A stretch of 64,000 bases of DNA, taken from Adiantum capillus-veneris. Lineage: Eukaryota; Streptophyta; Polypodiopsida; Polypodiales; Pteridaceae. Below the pieces are notes generated by a model. The model did no database searches. It worked only from the letters and a program-made list of their open reading frames with translations, and was not told where the DNA came from. Both the position numbers and the translations under genes were made by a program. Position 1 is the first letter of the stretch. The number at the start of each line of letters is the position of its first letter. The stretch lies in assembly GCA_014529385.2 (NCBI GenBank), contig CM043944.1, forward strand, positions 65,920,895-65,984,894, read 5' to 3'. Shown here piece after piece: positions 1 through 11,243 of this stretch.

Positions 1-1844
1 ACCAAGGAGACTGCTGCTCCAACTTTTTCCGACCTCATCCAAAGCCAAGTGGAAGAACTAGCACGTCTATACCATCAACACTTCCATTTTTTAGCAAAGA
101 GACCGCACGGTACACCACCCCAAATCATGTGGTTGCGATACCTTCACCCAATGCCAACCCCTCACACTTCAACAACATTTAAACCCAATGAGGGGGAGGA
201 AGCGAAAGAAAAAGAGCCTAAACACCACGAACAAGCAGCAACAAGTTTTGAACAACCAAGGCCAACTGAAGAAAGAGAGTCAAAACCATCTACGACCACC
301 CAACAGGAAACCACAGAGGCATCCACAAGGCCTCAAGCCGGGTAGGTCACCTAATAAAAATGTAACCTATCACGTGAGTTCAACAGAAGGGTATTTAAAG
401 TTCTTGAAACTTACAGAAATATATATACAGAAGGGCATTATTTTTTCAAATTTGAAAAAAACTTACAGATTTTAAAAGAAAAGGATACATTATATTCTTA
501 ACAAAATTCATCTATAAGGGGTTTTACAAACATGTTTTGAACGCACATGATACGGTAGTTTTACACATAGTGAACCCCCCGAGGCCTCAAGCAACCAAAT
601 TAGTCGAGGCAACCGCAACCCCTCAAGGTAAAGAACAACCCCCGCCGCAACAACAAATAGCCACCACAGCACCACGCAAGAAGTTACACATTGAGACTGA
701 TGAAACATTTAGGTAGCCTACATAGTGTGAAGAATGGGAGACAGGTGACGAAGTCATCATGCAAGTAAACAAATATACCAAGCAGATGCAACAGATGTCA
801 GGAAAAATGCAAACAGTAGCACTTAGCCGTAATGCTAAGGCTAGAGAGCTAGAACTCGTCATCGATACTCTACGAGGAGAGTTAGATGACAGGATGATTA
901 TCATTTCAGATTTATAGAGACAAGTCAAGGAGCTGAAAGATGAAGCCGAACAACACGAGCTAGCCAAAGAGAAGCAACAGAAAGAAATGGAGGAGCTAGG
1001 AAGACTTCTAACAAAGTTATCAGATGCATGCAAGACCAAAGATCAACAACTCACAAAGATAACAAATGAACTCCTAACCACAACTCTGTCAGTACAAAAG
1101 ATCCAAGTGCAGCTCGATGTAGCAAACGTTTCTCTGCAATACTCAGAGAAAAGGGATCAATTATTAGGCAACTTTTTTTGAGACAGATCAAAGAAAATGT
1201 TGTTGTCGCTTCAATAAAAGGTACAGATGAAGTCTATAAGACTTTGGAAAAGAAAAACAAGCAACTTGAGCTAGAGGGAAGCTAGAGAAATCACAGAGAA
1301 GAGACCTTGAACTGATGCGTGTACAACGAGAAGAACAACTGCTCATGGAGATAGTAGAGCTAAAAAGTGTCAATCAGCCTGCTGAGCAAGGGACAACTAG
1401 AGACACAAGAAGAAGCAGGCCCCTCAGAGCAACTAGCTCTACTGGAATTTCATCTGTTTCTTTTATTGTTGAGATGGACAAACAGCGGGCAGAAGGGCTA
1501 GGAGAAGAAGAAGATTTTTAGGTACCACTGACTGATGCTGAGCAAGTGCCGATGGTCCAGATTTCTAGAGTCGAGGAAGATGCACTCAAAGAACAGGTTG
1601 CCGAGGAGACAGATGCAAAATGGAAAGTATTGATGGATTGGGAGTTGAGAGTTCTCCACTCAGTTAATGTCACTCAACTCACTCCCAACCAAATCAATGC
1701 ACAATGGCATCAACAATCTAGATGTCCACCACAAGTGGAGAAAGAGCTGTTTGAACCAGAATCCAAGATATCTTATTCTATTCACAAGAGCACCTGCCGC
1801 ACTACGAAAAGACCCAACATTTTTGTCTTGTACCAACGGTAAGG
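1..1844 (+). pseudogene. E1 repeat, copy A (5' part of a split, decayed coiled-coil gene)
   Basis: This stretch is homologous to 49133-51290 (copy C) and about 34370-36720 (copy B). Relative to those it has lost an internal segment: at about 147 the text jumps from the HFHFLAK region straight to the Pro/Thr/Gln-rich region. Readable pieces are a P/T/Q/E-rich linker (about 49-340), a coiled-coil stretch rich in E/K/L/Q (987-1181, MEELGRLLTKLSDACKTKDQ), a second helical stretch (1315-1521) and a segment with NVTQLTPNQINAQWHQQ (1546-1842). Several stops and frame changes break it. I do not recognise the protein and see no reverse transcriptase, protease or integrase motif. The homology stops at 1844 and resumes at 32856, so an inserted block splits the copy. 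Confidence 0.75.
339..581. mobile_element. 243-bp non-autonomous MULE-like TIR element
   Basis: The insert is absent from E1 copies B and C. It is flanked by an exact 11-bp direct repeat, AGGCCTCAAGC, at 328-338 and 582-592. Its ends form an imperfect inverted repeat of about 45 bp: the left end begins CGGGTAGGTCACC and the reverse complement of the right end begins CGGGGGGTTCACT. A better-matched inner block follows, TATCACGTGAGTTCAA against TATCATGTGCGTTCAA. The interior is AT-rich and has no coding capacity. G-rich long TIRs with a 9-11 bp duplication are usual for Mutator-like elements; the superfamily is inferred from that alone. Confidence 0.75.
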
Positions 1845-1883
1845 TGGGGGAAGGTGGAGCCATGGGGGAGGAGAAGGCATGGA

Positions 1884-1936
1884 GCTCTCTCTCTCTCTCT
1901 CTCAAGCGTGGATATCTCTCTTTCTCCCTCTCTTTC

Positions 1937-1997
<61 letters not shown>
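1884..1997. repeat. (CT)n microsatellite in two blocks
   Basis: Pure CT runs lie at about 1884-1903 and 1942-1997, separated by a pyrimidine-rich stretch. They sit in the unassigned left end (1845-2075) of the composite insertion. Overlapping open frames of Ser-Leu or Arg-Glu here are repeat artefacts. Confidence 0.95.
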
Positions 1998-2000
<3 letters not shown>

Positions 2001-2868
2001 TGGGCTTGGAGCTCGTGGAGGCCGTGTGAAGACACAGGCCATGGGCATGGCGCCTTGAAACCACAAGCCATAGCAGATCTTCATAAGAATACTAATGTCT
2101 TCTATCGTAACATCCCTCATGGATCCAACGGTTCATTTGAGCGGAACCTGGTTTAGTAGGAGGTTCAATGAAACAAAGAGAAACATCTTGATTTTCTACA
2201 TTGTTGTCCATTTGTAACCATCTGACGGTACCGGTTCCTATCCAAACATAGTGTGTAGACTCCATTTAGAACGCTCATGAGCATGGTAAACGAGTTTATC
2301 ACAACAAAGATGTACCAAAAAAAGTACCTCTTGTCACTTTCCATGAAAGTAACTTGCTCACATAACTCATCAGCTAAGTTTAAGTCCTTGACTTGTTCCA
2401 ATTTTCATCATCAGTAAACAAACCCACCCTTACATGTGTGCAAGGTTGAGAACTTGAGTTATACATGAAGAGACTACACGTAGTCGCAGCATGCTTTAAC
2501 TTATAGTCAGCAAACTCTAAGTAGAGCAGTAAATGCTTACCGATTGAATCACTTGGTGCTAACGTACGCACTTTGCATATCCTTCAACACCAGATTACAC
2601 TTTAGAATCTGTCTATCCCTTTGGATAACTGATAGTACTGAGGTGTGTTTCCCCCACGGTTTATGGACAGTCTTCCCAGACGACTGGTAAATGGGGAATC
2701 ACAATAGCGTATAACATTGTTAAGGAATCCACAAACACCCAAACCAAGCCATGACCTCTTTTGGTGATTAGTAGACCCAAAAGGAATCTCATAGAGATAG
2801 TGCACATAGAGTGCAAAATGCTTCATAAGCAACAACTTGAGGAATATGCATGCTGCTCCAAATCAGCC

Positions 2869-2918
2869 TTTGCTAAACACTAGGGCCCATAACACCTAGT
2901 GTGCATGCATCTAGCAAA
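2869..2918. other. conserved E2 stem-loop (TTTGCTAAA version)
   Basis: The left arm TTTGCTAAA-CACTAGG pairs with CCTAGTG and, after an 8-9 nt TGCATGCA bulge, with TCTAGCAAA (one mismatch). The loop is GCCCATAACA. The same fold occurs at 24381-24430 in the opposite orientation and, with two swapped base pairs, at 10471-10518, 19455-19502 and 28496-28543. Confidence 0.7.
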
Positions 2919-5451
2919 AAACAAATCCGAACCTGTATATCCCTCATGATCCTTGCCAATACTTATGGCAAATGTGATGCGCCTAGCACACATTAAAAAG
3001 GAATGTAAATAGTTCTGAAAAGAAAGTAAATACTTTCAGTGCAATCTCTTGCAAGCCTTGCTGAAATTTCAGAATCACAATATACGGTGAAACATTGATC
3101 ACTTCTTCGTACAGACAATGAAACTTTTTCATTAACAACTTATAGCCTTGCTAGATGTATAAACAACTATTTGTAATGTTGTTTAGCAATACTTGTAGCT
3201 GAACAAGTCATTCTAAGTATCCGACAATTTTTGGCCACGAAAGTGTTCCTGATACGTCGTGCTAAAAATGGTCTAGAAAACAGATGTGACCAGCACCTAG
3301 GGACTTTGTCGTGACACATATTTGAAATAGGGGGTGACAGTGTCAGTCCCAAAGACTCATATTCACCACATGTGGAATATGTCTCAACTAAGGATGTCTG
3401 AAGAAAGAACATCCTACAAGTACAAGATGTACTTGTGTGTGGAGATAACTCTAAACACTCTACGACAAGAGTGAGAGGGACCCTCATTCATTGCTCTACA
3501 TTGGTTAAACCGTACTCCTTGAGTTCGTAGACCATGTTGTATCCCCTGTGACAACATGTGCCAAATCAAATCCTACAAGTGGATTCATAGCAGCATAAGG
3601 CAAAAAGATAGATTGGACAATTGGCCGAACATACTTTGTGCCAACATGCCCTTGGCATGGCTCTGTAACATTCAAGTGTACTTGTACGTCTTGAAAAACC
3701 AAGCAAAGCATACTAAAAATGGAATAACACCAAATCAATAGATGCGTACCTGGAGATTTGAACGTAATGTTCACTTACCCATATTCAAATGGAGAGGAGC
3801 AAATCCCCTACATGAAAAAACAAACAGCATTGCACTAGGAACCTTGGGTGTTGCCTTTGCAAACCAAGCCCTTGGATTAGAATCTACGTAGTCAAACCCC
3901 TTGGTAAGACTCTTTGTAGAAAATGCTCAACTAGCAGATAACGGTAGCCAACATAGTCAACCGTGTACAGAATGATTGGAATCATCTTGAAAAGTGTGTT
4001 CGTCTGCTACCGCGTGGTAGATTGCGAAATTCATTTCTTGAAAGTATAACTGGGAGATATCAATTGTGATCCTCAATGCAGATCAAGTTATGATCCTGAA
4101 TGCCTATGGGGTGATGTAGCAATCACCCGTCGAGACTTACCCCAAAACAGTATGTCCATAGACACTCCGTAGTGCTTATAGAGAGAGAAGGAGACCCACA
4201 CAAGTGAACTGCCGAGCTTTTATGGTCAGCCATGCTGTCGCAACTGATTGCTGCATCTATATTTTCTTGTAGAGATCAGCTGCCGTGAGTTGAAGGTTAT
4301 CAAAAACTCAACTTGAATATCGCACTGAAAACATGTAATGCAAAAATGACACCCTTAACAGCCGTAATGACCAGACTCTTGCTTGTCCATTAACGTCAAT
4401 GTGTACTTCCTTGGGTAGATCTAGAAAACAATCACCCAAAGAATGCCAATAGTTGGGTCTTACCCTTAGCCTGACAACGGTTCTTAGCCTGTTTGGCTTA
4501 TAGACCTTATGAAAAATAGTGTTCAATGGACGAACCAATGAAGACTAATTTGAGTAGCATCTTAGACACGTTCTAGCTGTGAGTTAGAGAACCTTGGCGC
4601 AAGCTGACTCACGAGCAAAACATGTATCAAAAGCTTCTTAGAAGATTCTTTCCTTAGAGAGAGCGATAGAGAACGAAAAGAAGAGTATCCTGGGCTGAGG
4701 AACTTTCCTTAAGTTTTGAGAGTGTGTGCCCAAGCTATATGCTTGTACGCATCTTATTCCTGACTTGCAGCTTATCGTATAAGCATTCCCCAGTTTTCCA
4801 CCTACCTTGCAGGGGTCGTTATTGTATGAGGACAACTTAGCATCGGCACTTTGCCCGTAAAGTAAGTCCTAGAGTTAGGTTCCGTTTAGTGATGTTGTGA
4901 GTTGATAGCAACCAAAAATCATATAAAACAATCCATTTGTGAATCTACACGTGTCAGAGTTGCAAGTGTAATAGCAGAAGTGTAATTCATGAGGCGGTAG
5001 AATTGAATCCACCTAAGTAGCATGCCTTGCATCCGGCCCTTGCCGAGAGTGATGGCCTCAACCGTGAGAACCAAAACCATGAGTGCCTTGCACAGTTTAG
5101 AGTGGTAGGGATTCTGTGAGCTGATATTCCCTATATTGCCAAAGAACTTTTCTTTGCAAAATGCGAGTAATTGCCAAGTAAAGTTTAAACATGAAAAAAC
5201 AAGAAAAACTTAAACTTGGCTAACCTGGTCGTTCTTACTGCAACCAGTTGTCATGAAATTTGGAAGGAAAAACTTGTTCCAAAATGGTGTATATCCATAT
5301 CTCCAGAGACACCACCTTATATATACACCTGTCTGGTACATAACGAAATAACCTGCAAAGACATTGCCTATTTCTTCCCAATTTTGTATAGTCATACCAT
5401 ATGCCAAATGTGGGGAGTCGCAATGCATATAACTTCCTATGGCCTCATTGC

Positions 5452-5523
5452 CAACAGACGCTATTGGCGACAGATGTCATAGCAAAACAACAGACGCTAT
5501 TGGCGACAGATGTCATAGAAAAA
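5452..5523. repeat. 36-bp tandem duplication
   Basis: Two adjacent copies of a 36-bp unit beginning CAACAGACGCTATTGGCG are nearly identical, with one difference near the unit end. It lies in the weakly conserved end of the E2 forward copy. Confidence 0.85.
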
Positions 5524-5640
5524 CAAAGTCTACCGTGTCGACCATTCACAAAAAATAGACCTTGTCCATTTGTATATCTGCTAGAAAAAATGGAATTATG
5601 TGTGCAAAGTATATGCATCTCGTACAAACTTTAAGTCTTA

Positions 5641-6440
5641 TGAATGATATCCGTGATCAATCGTATAACCTAGTGGTCAATCACATGCTCAATAAACAAA
5701 TATCAATTGCGTAGCTCCTTTAGTACACCTGCTAACAAAGCTTGCCATCGTAAGAACCAAATGAGTTGCAATAAAAAAGAAATCGAGAAATTATGTTCCA
5801 AACATTATTGTTTGGTTTAAGAGATGCTCTACTTGTTGTGCTGCCAAGGGCCTTGCCTGATGCGCAAACAAATTGGAAACTTGTGGCAATTCAATGCTGA
5901 AGTTGGGTTATACAACTCGTGGCCATGAGCAGCTGTCAACGAGCCTTGCTCTTTTGTCCTAATTAAAAAAAACCAGTCTTTTAAGATTGGAGAAAAATAG
6001 GCGTACTATCTTTCTCAAATCGTTAGAATGTGTGATTGGTGATTGCCGGCTTCTGAGAATTGTCTTTAGGATCGGCCTTGCCAATCATCAATCCAGCCAT
6101 GCCGAACATCTTCGGCCCATTACCGAACTAACAGCCGGCCTTGCCGTAGCATTAAAAGTAACTTTCGGAAACCCATCCGTAGAATTCTGCAAAATATCCT
6201 CACATAGGGATTAAGAAAAATTTTGGAATTATGAAATGGTAAACCTGATGACCATGGTGTTTGTGCGTATGTTTCTCATGCAGCTCTTCATATCATTGAT
6301 ACCCTTGAGAAACATCTGGCATGCCTTATAACCGACTCGGCGAAGTGTCCCTGTCAAAAACCACTATGGTAAAATTGTTCCGACAAAAATTCAAAATTTT
6401 GGATACCTCCCTAGCAGGAAATTCAAAATCTGCATGCTGC
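5641..6440. other. unassigned AT-rich interval
   Basis: This lies between the forward E2 copy and the reverse E2 copy. I see no coding region, terminal repeat or recognised element. A locally GC-richer patch at about 6070-6180 contains CGGCCTTGCC twice. Confidence 0.5.
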
Positions 6441-7112
6441 CTTGAGTAGGTGTGGTCACTTTAGGTTCCTAAAAGTAGGCTCTTTAGGTGAGAACCGTGG
6501 CCTTGTTTGAGACTTTTCCAAAAATAGCAATTTTTCCTTCTAATTCGGGAGGTCTTGCCCATTTTGGAAACCACTGTGTGGTGCATGGAATCGCAAGGGC
6601 TTGGGCTTGAAGGGAGCGCCCTGTGGAGGAGGGGGAGGATACACGACCTCTCGGCCATAGCCGGCCTGAGCAAGCCACACCCTCTTCGCTTGCGACCTCG
6701 CACTGCTGTAGCACGCTGTCTGTGTGTTTTTGCTGCAAAAAAGTTCAACATATTCACATTGCAAGGCCTTTTGGCCATTAGCTTTGAGCCTTGGCCATTT
6801 TAGGCGGCCTTTCCCATAGGCAAGGCACCACTTCGGGTGCGGGGGAAGCAACAAGCACTCGGCTTTTCATCAAATCTCAAGACGGACGGCTACACTGAGT
6901 TTTTACAGAAGAATTTCAGATTCTGCATATTTTTTCGATTGCGACAAATTCAAGTGGCGTTCAAGCAACATCATAGCCGAAGCTTTCAATAATTAAGCTT
7001 CTTTTCAACGGTGACGCTTCAACCAACTACACTGCACCCGATATGAACAAGTTTATTGGTAAGCTTAACTTTCTCAATACCTTCAATGTCATCGGCAATT
7101 TGAAGTTCCTCA

Positions 7113-7823
7113 GTGATTTCACCTCTTTGCCAATTCTACCGTGGCTTGAAATTCACCTTCTTTACGACCGCCGCCGGTGAAGTTAGCACGGCTCACCACC
7201 GACCTCTGTGTTCAATACGGCTACGAGCTTTTTTGCACTCCAAGGAACTGTTCTCTGTTTTGTTTACACAACACAGATTCGCCATGAGTGCGGAAATTGA
7301 TGATCATCACATGTTCGACTTTGAATACCTGGAATTGGCTTCACCTGTGGATATCATGGGGCAGGATACTCTCACGGAGGGTACCATCGTGGCAACAGGA
7401 ATGGATGGTGCGAACCCAGGTAATCTATCTCTGTCTCCTCATTTATCAACCCCTCCTCCTCAGAGCGTGTTGGAGATTCTAAAGGATGACAGTCAATTAC
7501 CGGATGCCAGGGAGTTTGTCACTCGATAGGACTGGCAAACTTTTGATGCCCGATTTTGCAAGCTAGCTGTAAGGGTCCAAATATTGGTGACGCAAGTAGA
7601 AAATCTCACACAATTAATTTACCATATGTTACCAGAACCATCTTCTCACTCGCCAACAACCCAAGGGGTTGTCTGCCCAGCAGTTATGACCAAAGAGGTC
7701 CAACAGGTACAAGAGAACTCGGTTGTCGATACAGATTTGGTCGTGACCCACGTGGTCAGGAAACGACTCTCACAATCAAACTTCCAACAGGCAAAGCGTC
7801 AAAAATTAGCTTTTATTGCTTAG
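7113..7823 (+). pseudogene. E2 gag-like protein, decayed copy
   Basis: A single frame of about 237 codons is broken by one TAG at 7527-7529, where the inverted copy (31095-31838) has CAG (Gln) in DARE-FVTRQDWQTF. The frame holds an acidic N-terminal part (SAEIDDHHMFDFEYLELA), a Pro/Ser stretch (HLSTPPPQSVLEIL), a predicted helical segment with VRVQILVTQVENLTQLIY, and a basic C-terminus. In the inverted copy the C-terminus reads CFICLGTHQK, resembling the start of a zinc knuckle; here an indel breaks that motif. Position just after the leader, helical content and the CxxC remnant suggest a Gag protein. That is inference from layout, not a domain match. Confidence 0.45.
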
Positions 7824-8951
7824 GAACGCATACAAAAAAGCAGTCTCCACATGTTCGACAAACGTAAACATGATGCATTAGTTAGTGATTCAACATAAAC
7901 TCCATGTTTTGGTGCAAGGCACATTAGTTATATGTTTTTCTATGTACAGGTGACTTTTTCAGAGTATTGCCTATTTTTTTTCCATTTGGGTAGGATTTTG
8001 CCCTAACATCGTTTCTAAAATCACCATTTTTGGTACAACCAACTCCACGTGCAACACGGTTTCTAAATCATGCTACCATTGACTTGGGGGGGAAGAGTAG
8101 TGGCAACCAAGTTTAAGGCATCTACATTAATCAGGACCTCATTTCATCGAATCACTACCAGTCCCATCGATGCAAGGCATTTTTGGTAGTAACTTTTACG
8201 GTAGCCACGGGATTCCCCGTTTATATGCAAGGCATGAAAGGAGGAATGAACTCCACCACTTCATGGATTACGCTATCACACTTGCAATTTTGTCACGGAC
8301 AGAATAAACAAAGGGATTGTGTAATAAGATTGTTGTTGCTATCACCACACAACAATACTAAAAGGAGCCTTCCCCTAGGACTTACTTTACGGGCAAAGAG
8401 TCGATGCTAAGTCTTCCTCATACAATCACAACTCCTTCAAGCTAGGTAGATTAGAATAAGTTTTCTGTTACCTCCCTCATCGGGAGATTCATACCGGAAA
8501 ACTGGGAAATGCTTATACGATAAGCTGCGAGTCAGGCATACGATGCATAAGAGCACATAGCTTAGGCACAGACTCTAAAATCTTAAGGAAAGTTCCTCCG
8601 CTTAGCATGCTCTTCTTTTTGTTATTCATCTCTTTCTCTAAGGAAAAAATAAAAATCTTCTACGATGTTTTTGTTACATATTTCACCAGTGAGTTCTTCT
8701 GAGCCAAGATGCTCTAAAAAGGGTCAGCTAGTAATTGGGCAAGGTGCCAGGTGCCATCCGCATTAGTCTTAATCGGTTCAACGATTAAACACTAAATTCC
8801 ATGAGGGCTATGACACACGCACGCCGGCAAAGAGCCATTGCTAAACCTAGGATAAGATCCACTTGTTGGTATTCCTTGGACGATTGTTCTCAAGATCGAG
8901 CAGCTCTACCCAGTGGAGTACGCATTGACGTTAATTGACAACCAAGCGTCT

Positions 8952-8990
8952 TGTCATTACGGATGTCATTACGGATGTCATTACGGATGT
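8952..8990. repeat. 12-bp unit repeated three times
   Basis: GTCATTACGGAT occurs three times head to tail. The other E2 copies have one or two units, as in the inverted counterpart near 29960, so it expanded within this family. Confidence 0.85.
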
Positions 8991-10470
8991 TTAGGGTGTC
9001 ATTTTTGCACTACATGTTTTTAGTGCAACGCTCAAGTAAGGTTTTGATAATCTTAAACTCACACCGGCTGATATCTACCACGGAGTATAGACCCAGCAAT
9101 CAGTTGTGACAGCATGGTTGTAATAGATTGGTAGTTCACTTGTGTGGGTCTCCTGCTCTCTCTATAGCACTACGGAGTGTCTCTGGACATATTGTTTTGG
9201 GGTAAGACCCGGCGGGTGATTGCTACATCACCCCATACGTATTAAAGATCATAATTTGATCTGCATTGAGGATCATAGTTGATCTCTCCTAGTTCTACTT
9301 TCAAGGAAATAATTTTGCGATCTATCACGCGGTAGCAGACGAGAACACATGTTTCAAGTTGATTCCACTCAATCTGTACACGGTTATCTATGTTGGTTAT
9401 CATTATCTGCTAGTTGAGCACTTTTCTACAAGAATTCCGCAATCTACCACATGCGGTAGCGGACGGACACAATTTTCAAGTTGACTCCAATCATTCTGTA
9501 CACGGTTGACTATGTTGTTTACCGTTATCTGCTAGTTGAGCCGTTTCTATAAAGAGTCTTACCAAGGGGTTTGACTACATAGCTTCTAATCCAAGGGCTT
9601 GGATTGCAAAGGCAACACCTAGGGTTCCTAGTGCAATGCTCTTTGTTTTTTAGGTAGGGGACGTGCTCCTCTCCATTTGAATACAAGTATGAGTACATTA
9701 CGTTCAAATCTCCAGGTACGCATCTATTGATTTGGTGTCATTTCATTTTCAGTATGCTTTGCTTGGTTTTTCAAGATGTCTAAGTATGCTTGAATATTAT
9801 AGATACATGCCAACGGCATGTCGGCACAAAGTATTTTGGGCCAGGTGTCCAATCTATCTTTCTGTCTCATGCTGTTACAAACCTACTTGTAGGGTTCAAT
9901 TTGGCACATGTTGACACATGGGATACAACATGGTCTAGGAACTCAAGGAGTTCGGTTTAGACAGTGTGGAGCAAGATAATGAGGGTCCCTCTCACTCTAG
10001 TCACGGAGTGTGTTTGCAGTTCCTCCACACACAAGTACATCTTGTACTTGATGGATGTCGCTTTTTTGGCCATCCTTATTTGAGACATATTCCACATGTG
10101 GTGCATATGAGTGTTTGGGACTGACACTGGTGCCTACTTCTTAATGATGTGTCGCGACAAAGTCCCTATGTGCTGGTCGCATCCGTTTATTAGAGAATTT
10201 GGAGCACACCGTATCAGGAACAATGTTTGTGGCCAGAAATTGTCGGGTACTCAGTATAGATTTGTTGCGATGGACAAGTGCTGTGAAACCACCTTAACGG
10301 AGGGTCGTTTCTACATATAGCCAAGTATGATAAGTTACTGAGAATGGCTCATGGTTGGTACCTAGGTGTGACTGATCTTTCACATTCTGTTAGGATCCAA
10401 CTCTTGTTGAAAGGCTTTCACTTACGTACTGTGGAAAGTCCCATCATGGAATTGCGGTTTGTATAAATTT

Positions 10471-10518
10471 GTGTTGAATGCATGCACACTAGGTGTTATG
10501 TGTCCTAGTGTTTAACAC
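10471..10518. other. conserved E2 stem-loop (GTGTTAAA version)
   Basis: GTGTTGAA at the left pairs with TTTAACAC at the right (one G/T position), with the CACTAGG/CCTAGTG inner stem and TGCATGCA bulge kept. It is the subfamily I form of the hairpin seen at 2869-2918. Confidence 0.7.
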
Positions 10519-11243
10519 TAATTTATTTAGAACGGCATGCCAATTCATGGATTTTATTCTTTCTGCACCTTTTTGCACTGCATGTGCAATCTCTCCTGCA
10601 GATTTATTATGAGTTTACACCCTGCTATACAAGGCGCTGGATCAAGATGGGTGTCTATGGTTGGATGGTATAATCATATCTATGAGCTTACTCGAGTCCA
10701 CCCGATTCAACCTAGTTGGTTGTCTTCACTCCATATAAACTGTATGACTGGATACTCAATGATTGAGTCCTAGTTTACCGACGGTGAGGGAAGATTGTCT
10801 GTAAGTGGTTGGGGAACAACACCTCACTATTACTGCTGCTATTCATCTCGTTTTGGATGGGAAACTTACAAATATTTATTTTGCTAAAGGATCTTCTAAG
10901 AGCATATGTTAGCACAATGCATTTTTGAATAGACAATTTTCTCCCTATTCTAGAATTTGCTTAAGTATGGTTTTCAACTTTGAACACCTGCTGTGGTGGG
11001 GTTGGAGATTTTTTCAATAGGTTCATACATCAAGGACTTACAAGGTGTGCTGACAAAGTATGTTGGCAAGTAACCTTAATTAAGGATGAACATGTAGTTT
11101 TTTTTTTTTCGAGAAAAAGATCCTTCTATTAGTTAATGAAAGCTGCCCATAGGGCTACATCCACCTCTGCAAGAGAGGGCTACAACAAACATGATGGGGA
11201 GACTCTTCCAATGAAAAAACAGCATATATACAATGGGGCTAAA

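Larger units (their letters stand above)
2076..5640. mobile_element. E2 repeat, subfamily II, forward orientation
   Basis: This segment is the reverse complement of about 21900-24516 plus 26801-27545. The homology starts near 2080 (cttcataagaatactaatg) and can be followed block by block to about 5320, and less clearly to 5640. I find no convincing coding region: every open frame is short and broken. It carries one of the five conserved stem-loops (2869-2918). Judged from better-preserved E2 copies, the element's own 5' to 3' direction runs on the minus strand here. No LTR or polypurine tract is visible at its left end. Confidence 0.65.
6441..11099 (+). mobile_element. E2 repeat, subfamily I, reverse orientation (leader, gag-like region and body)
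   Basis: The segment is homologous, inverted, to 27900-32600. Its order on the plus strand is leader (about 6441-7100, matching the sequence after the LTR-like repeat at 32640-32855), a gag-like reading frame (7113-7823), then about 3.2 kb of body without recognisable domains. A LINE interrupts it at 11099 and it resumes at 17992-18254. No 5' LTR precedes the leader. Short conserved frames in the body, such as a 60-codon frame at 9525-9707 (minus) with a near-identical counterpart at 20173-20355, are explained by recent common descent of the copies. Confidence 0.7.

Noticed and set aside
9525-9707. 60-codon frame conserved nearly intact at 20173-20355
   Set aside because: Both lie in E2 copies that are closely similar at the DNA level throughout. 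The opposite frame and neighbouring non-coding DNA are equally conserved, so there is no sign of protein-level selection.
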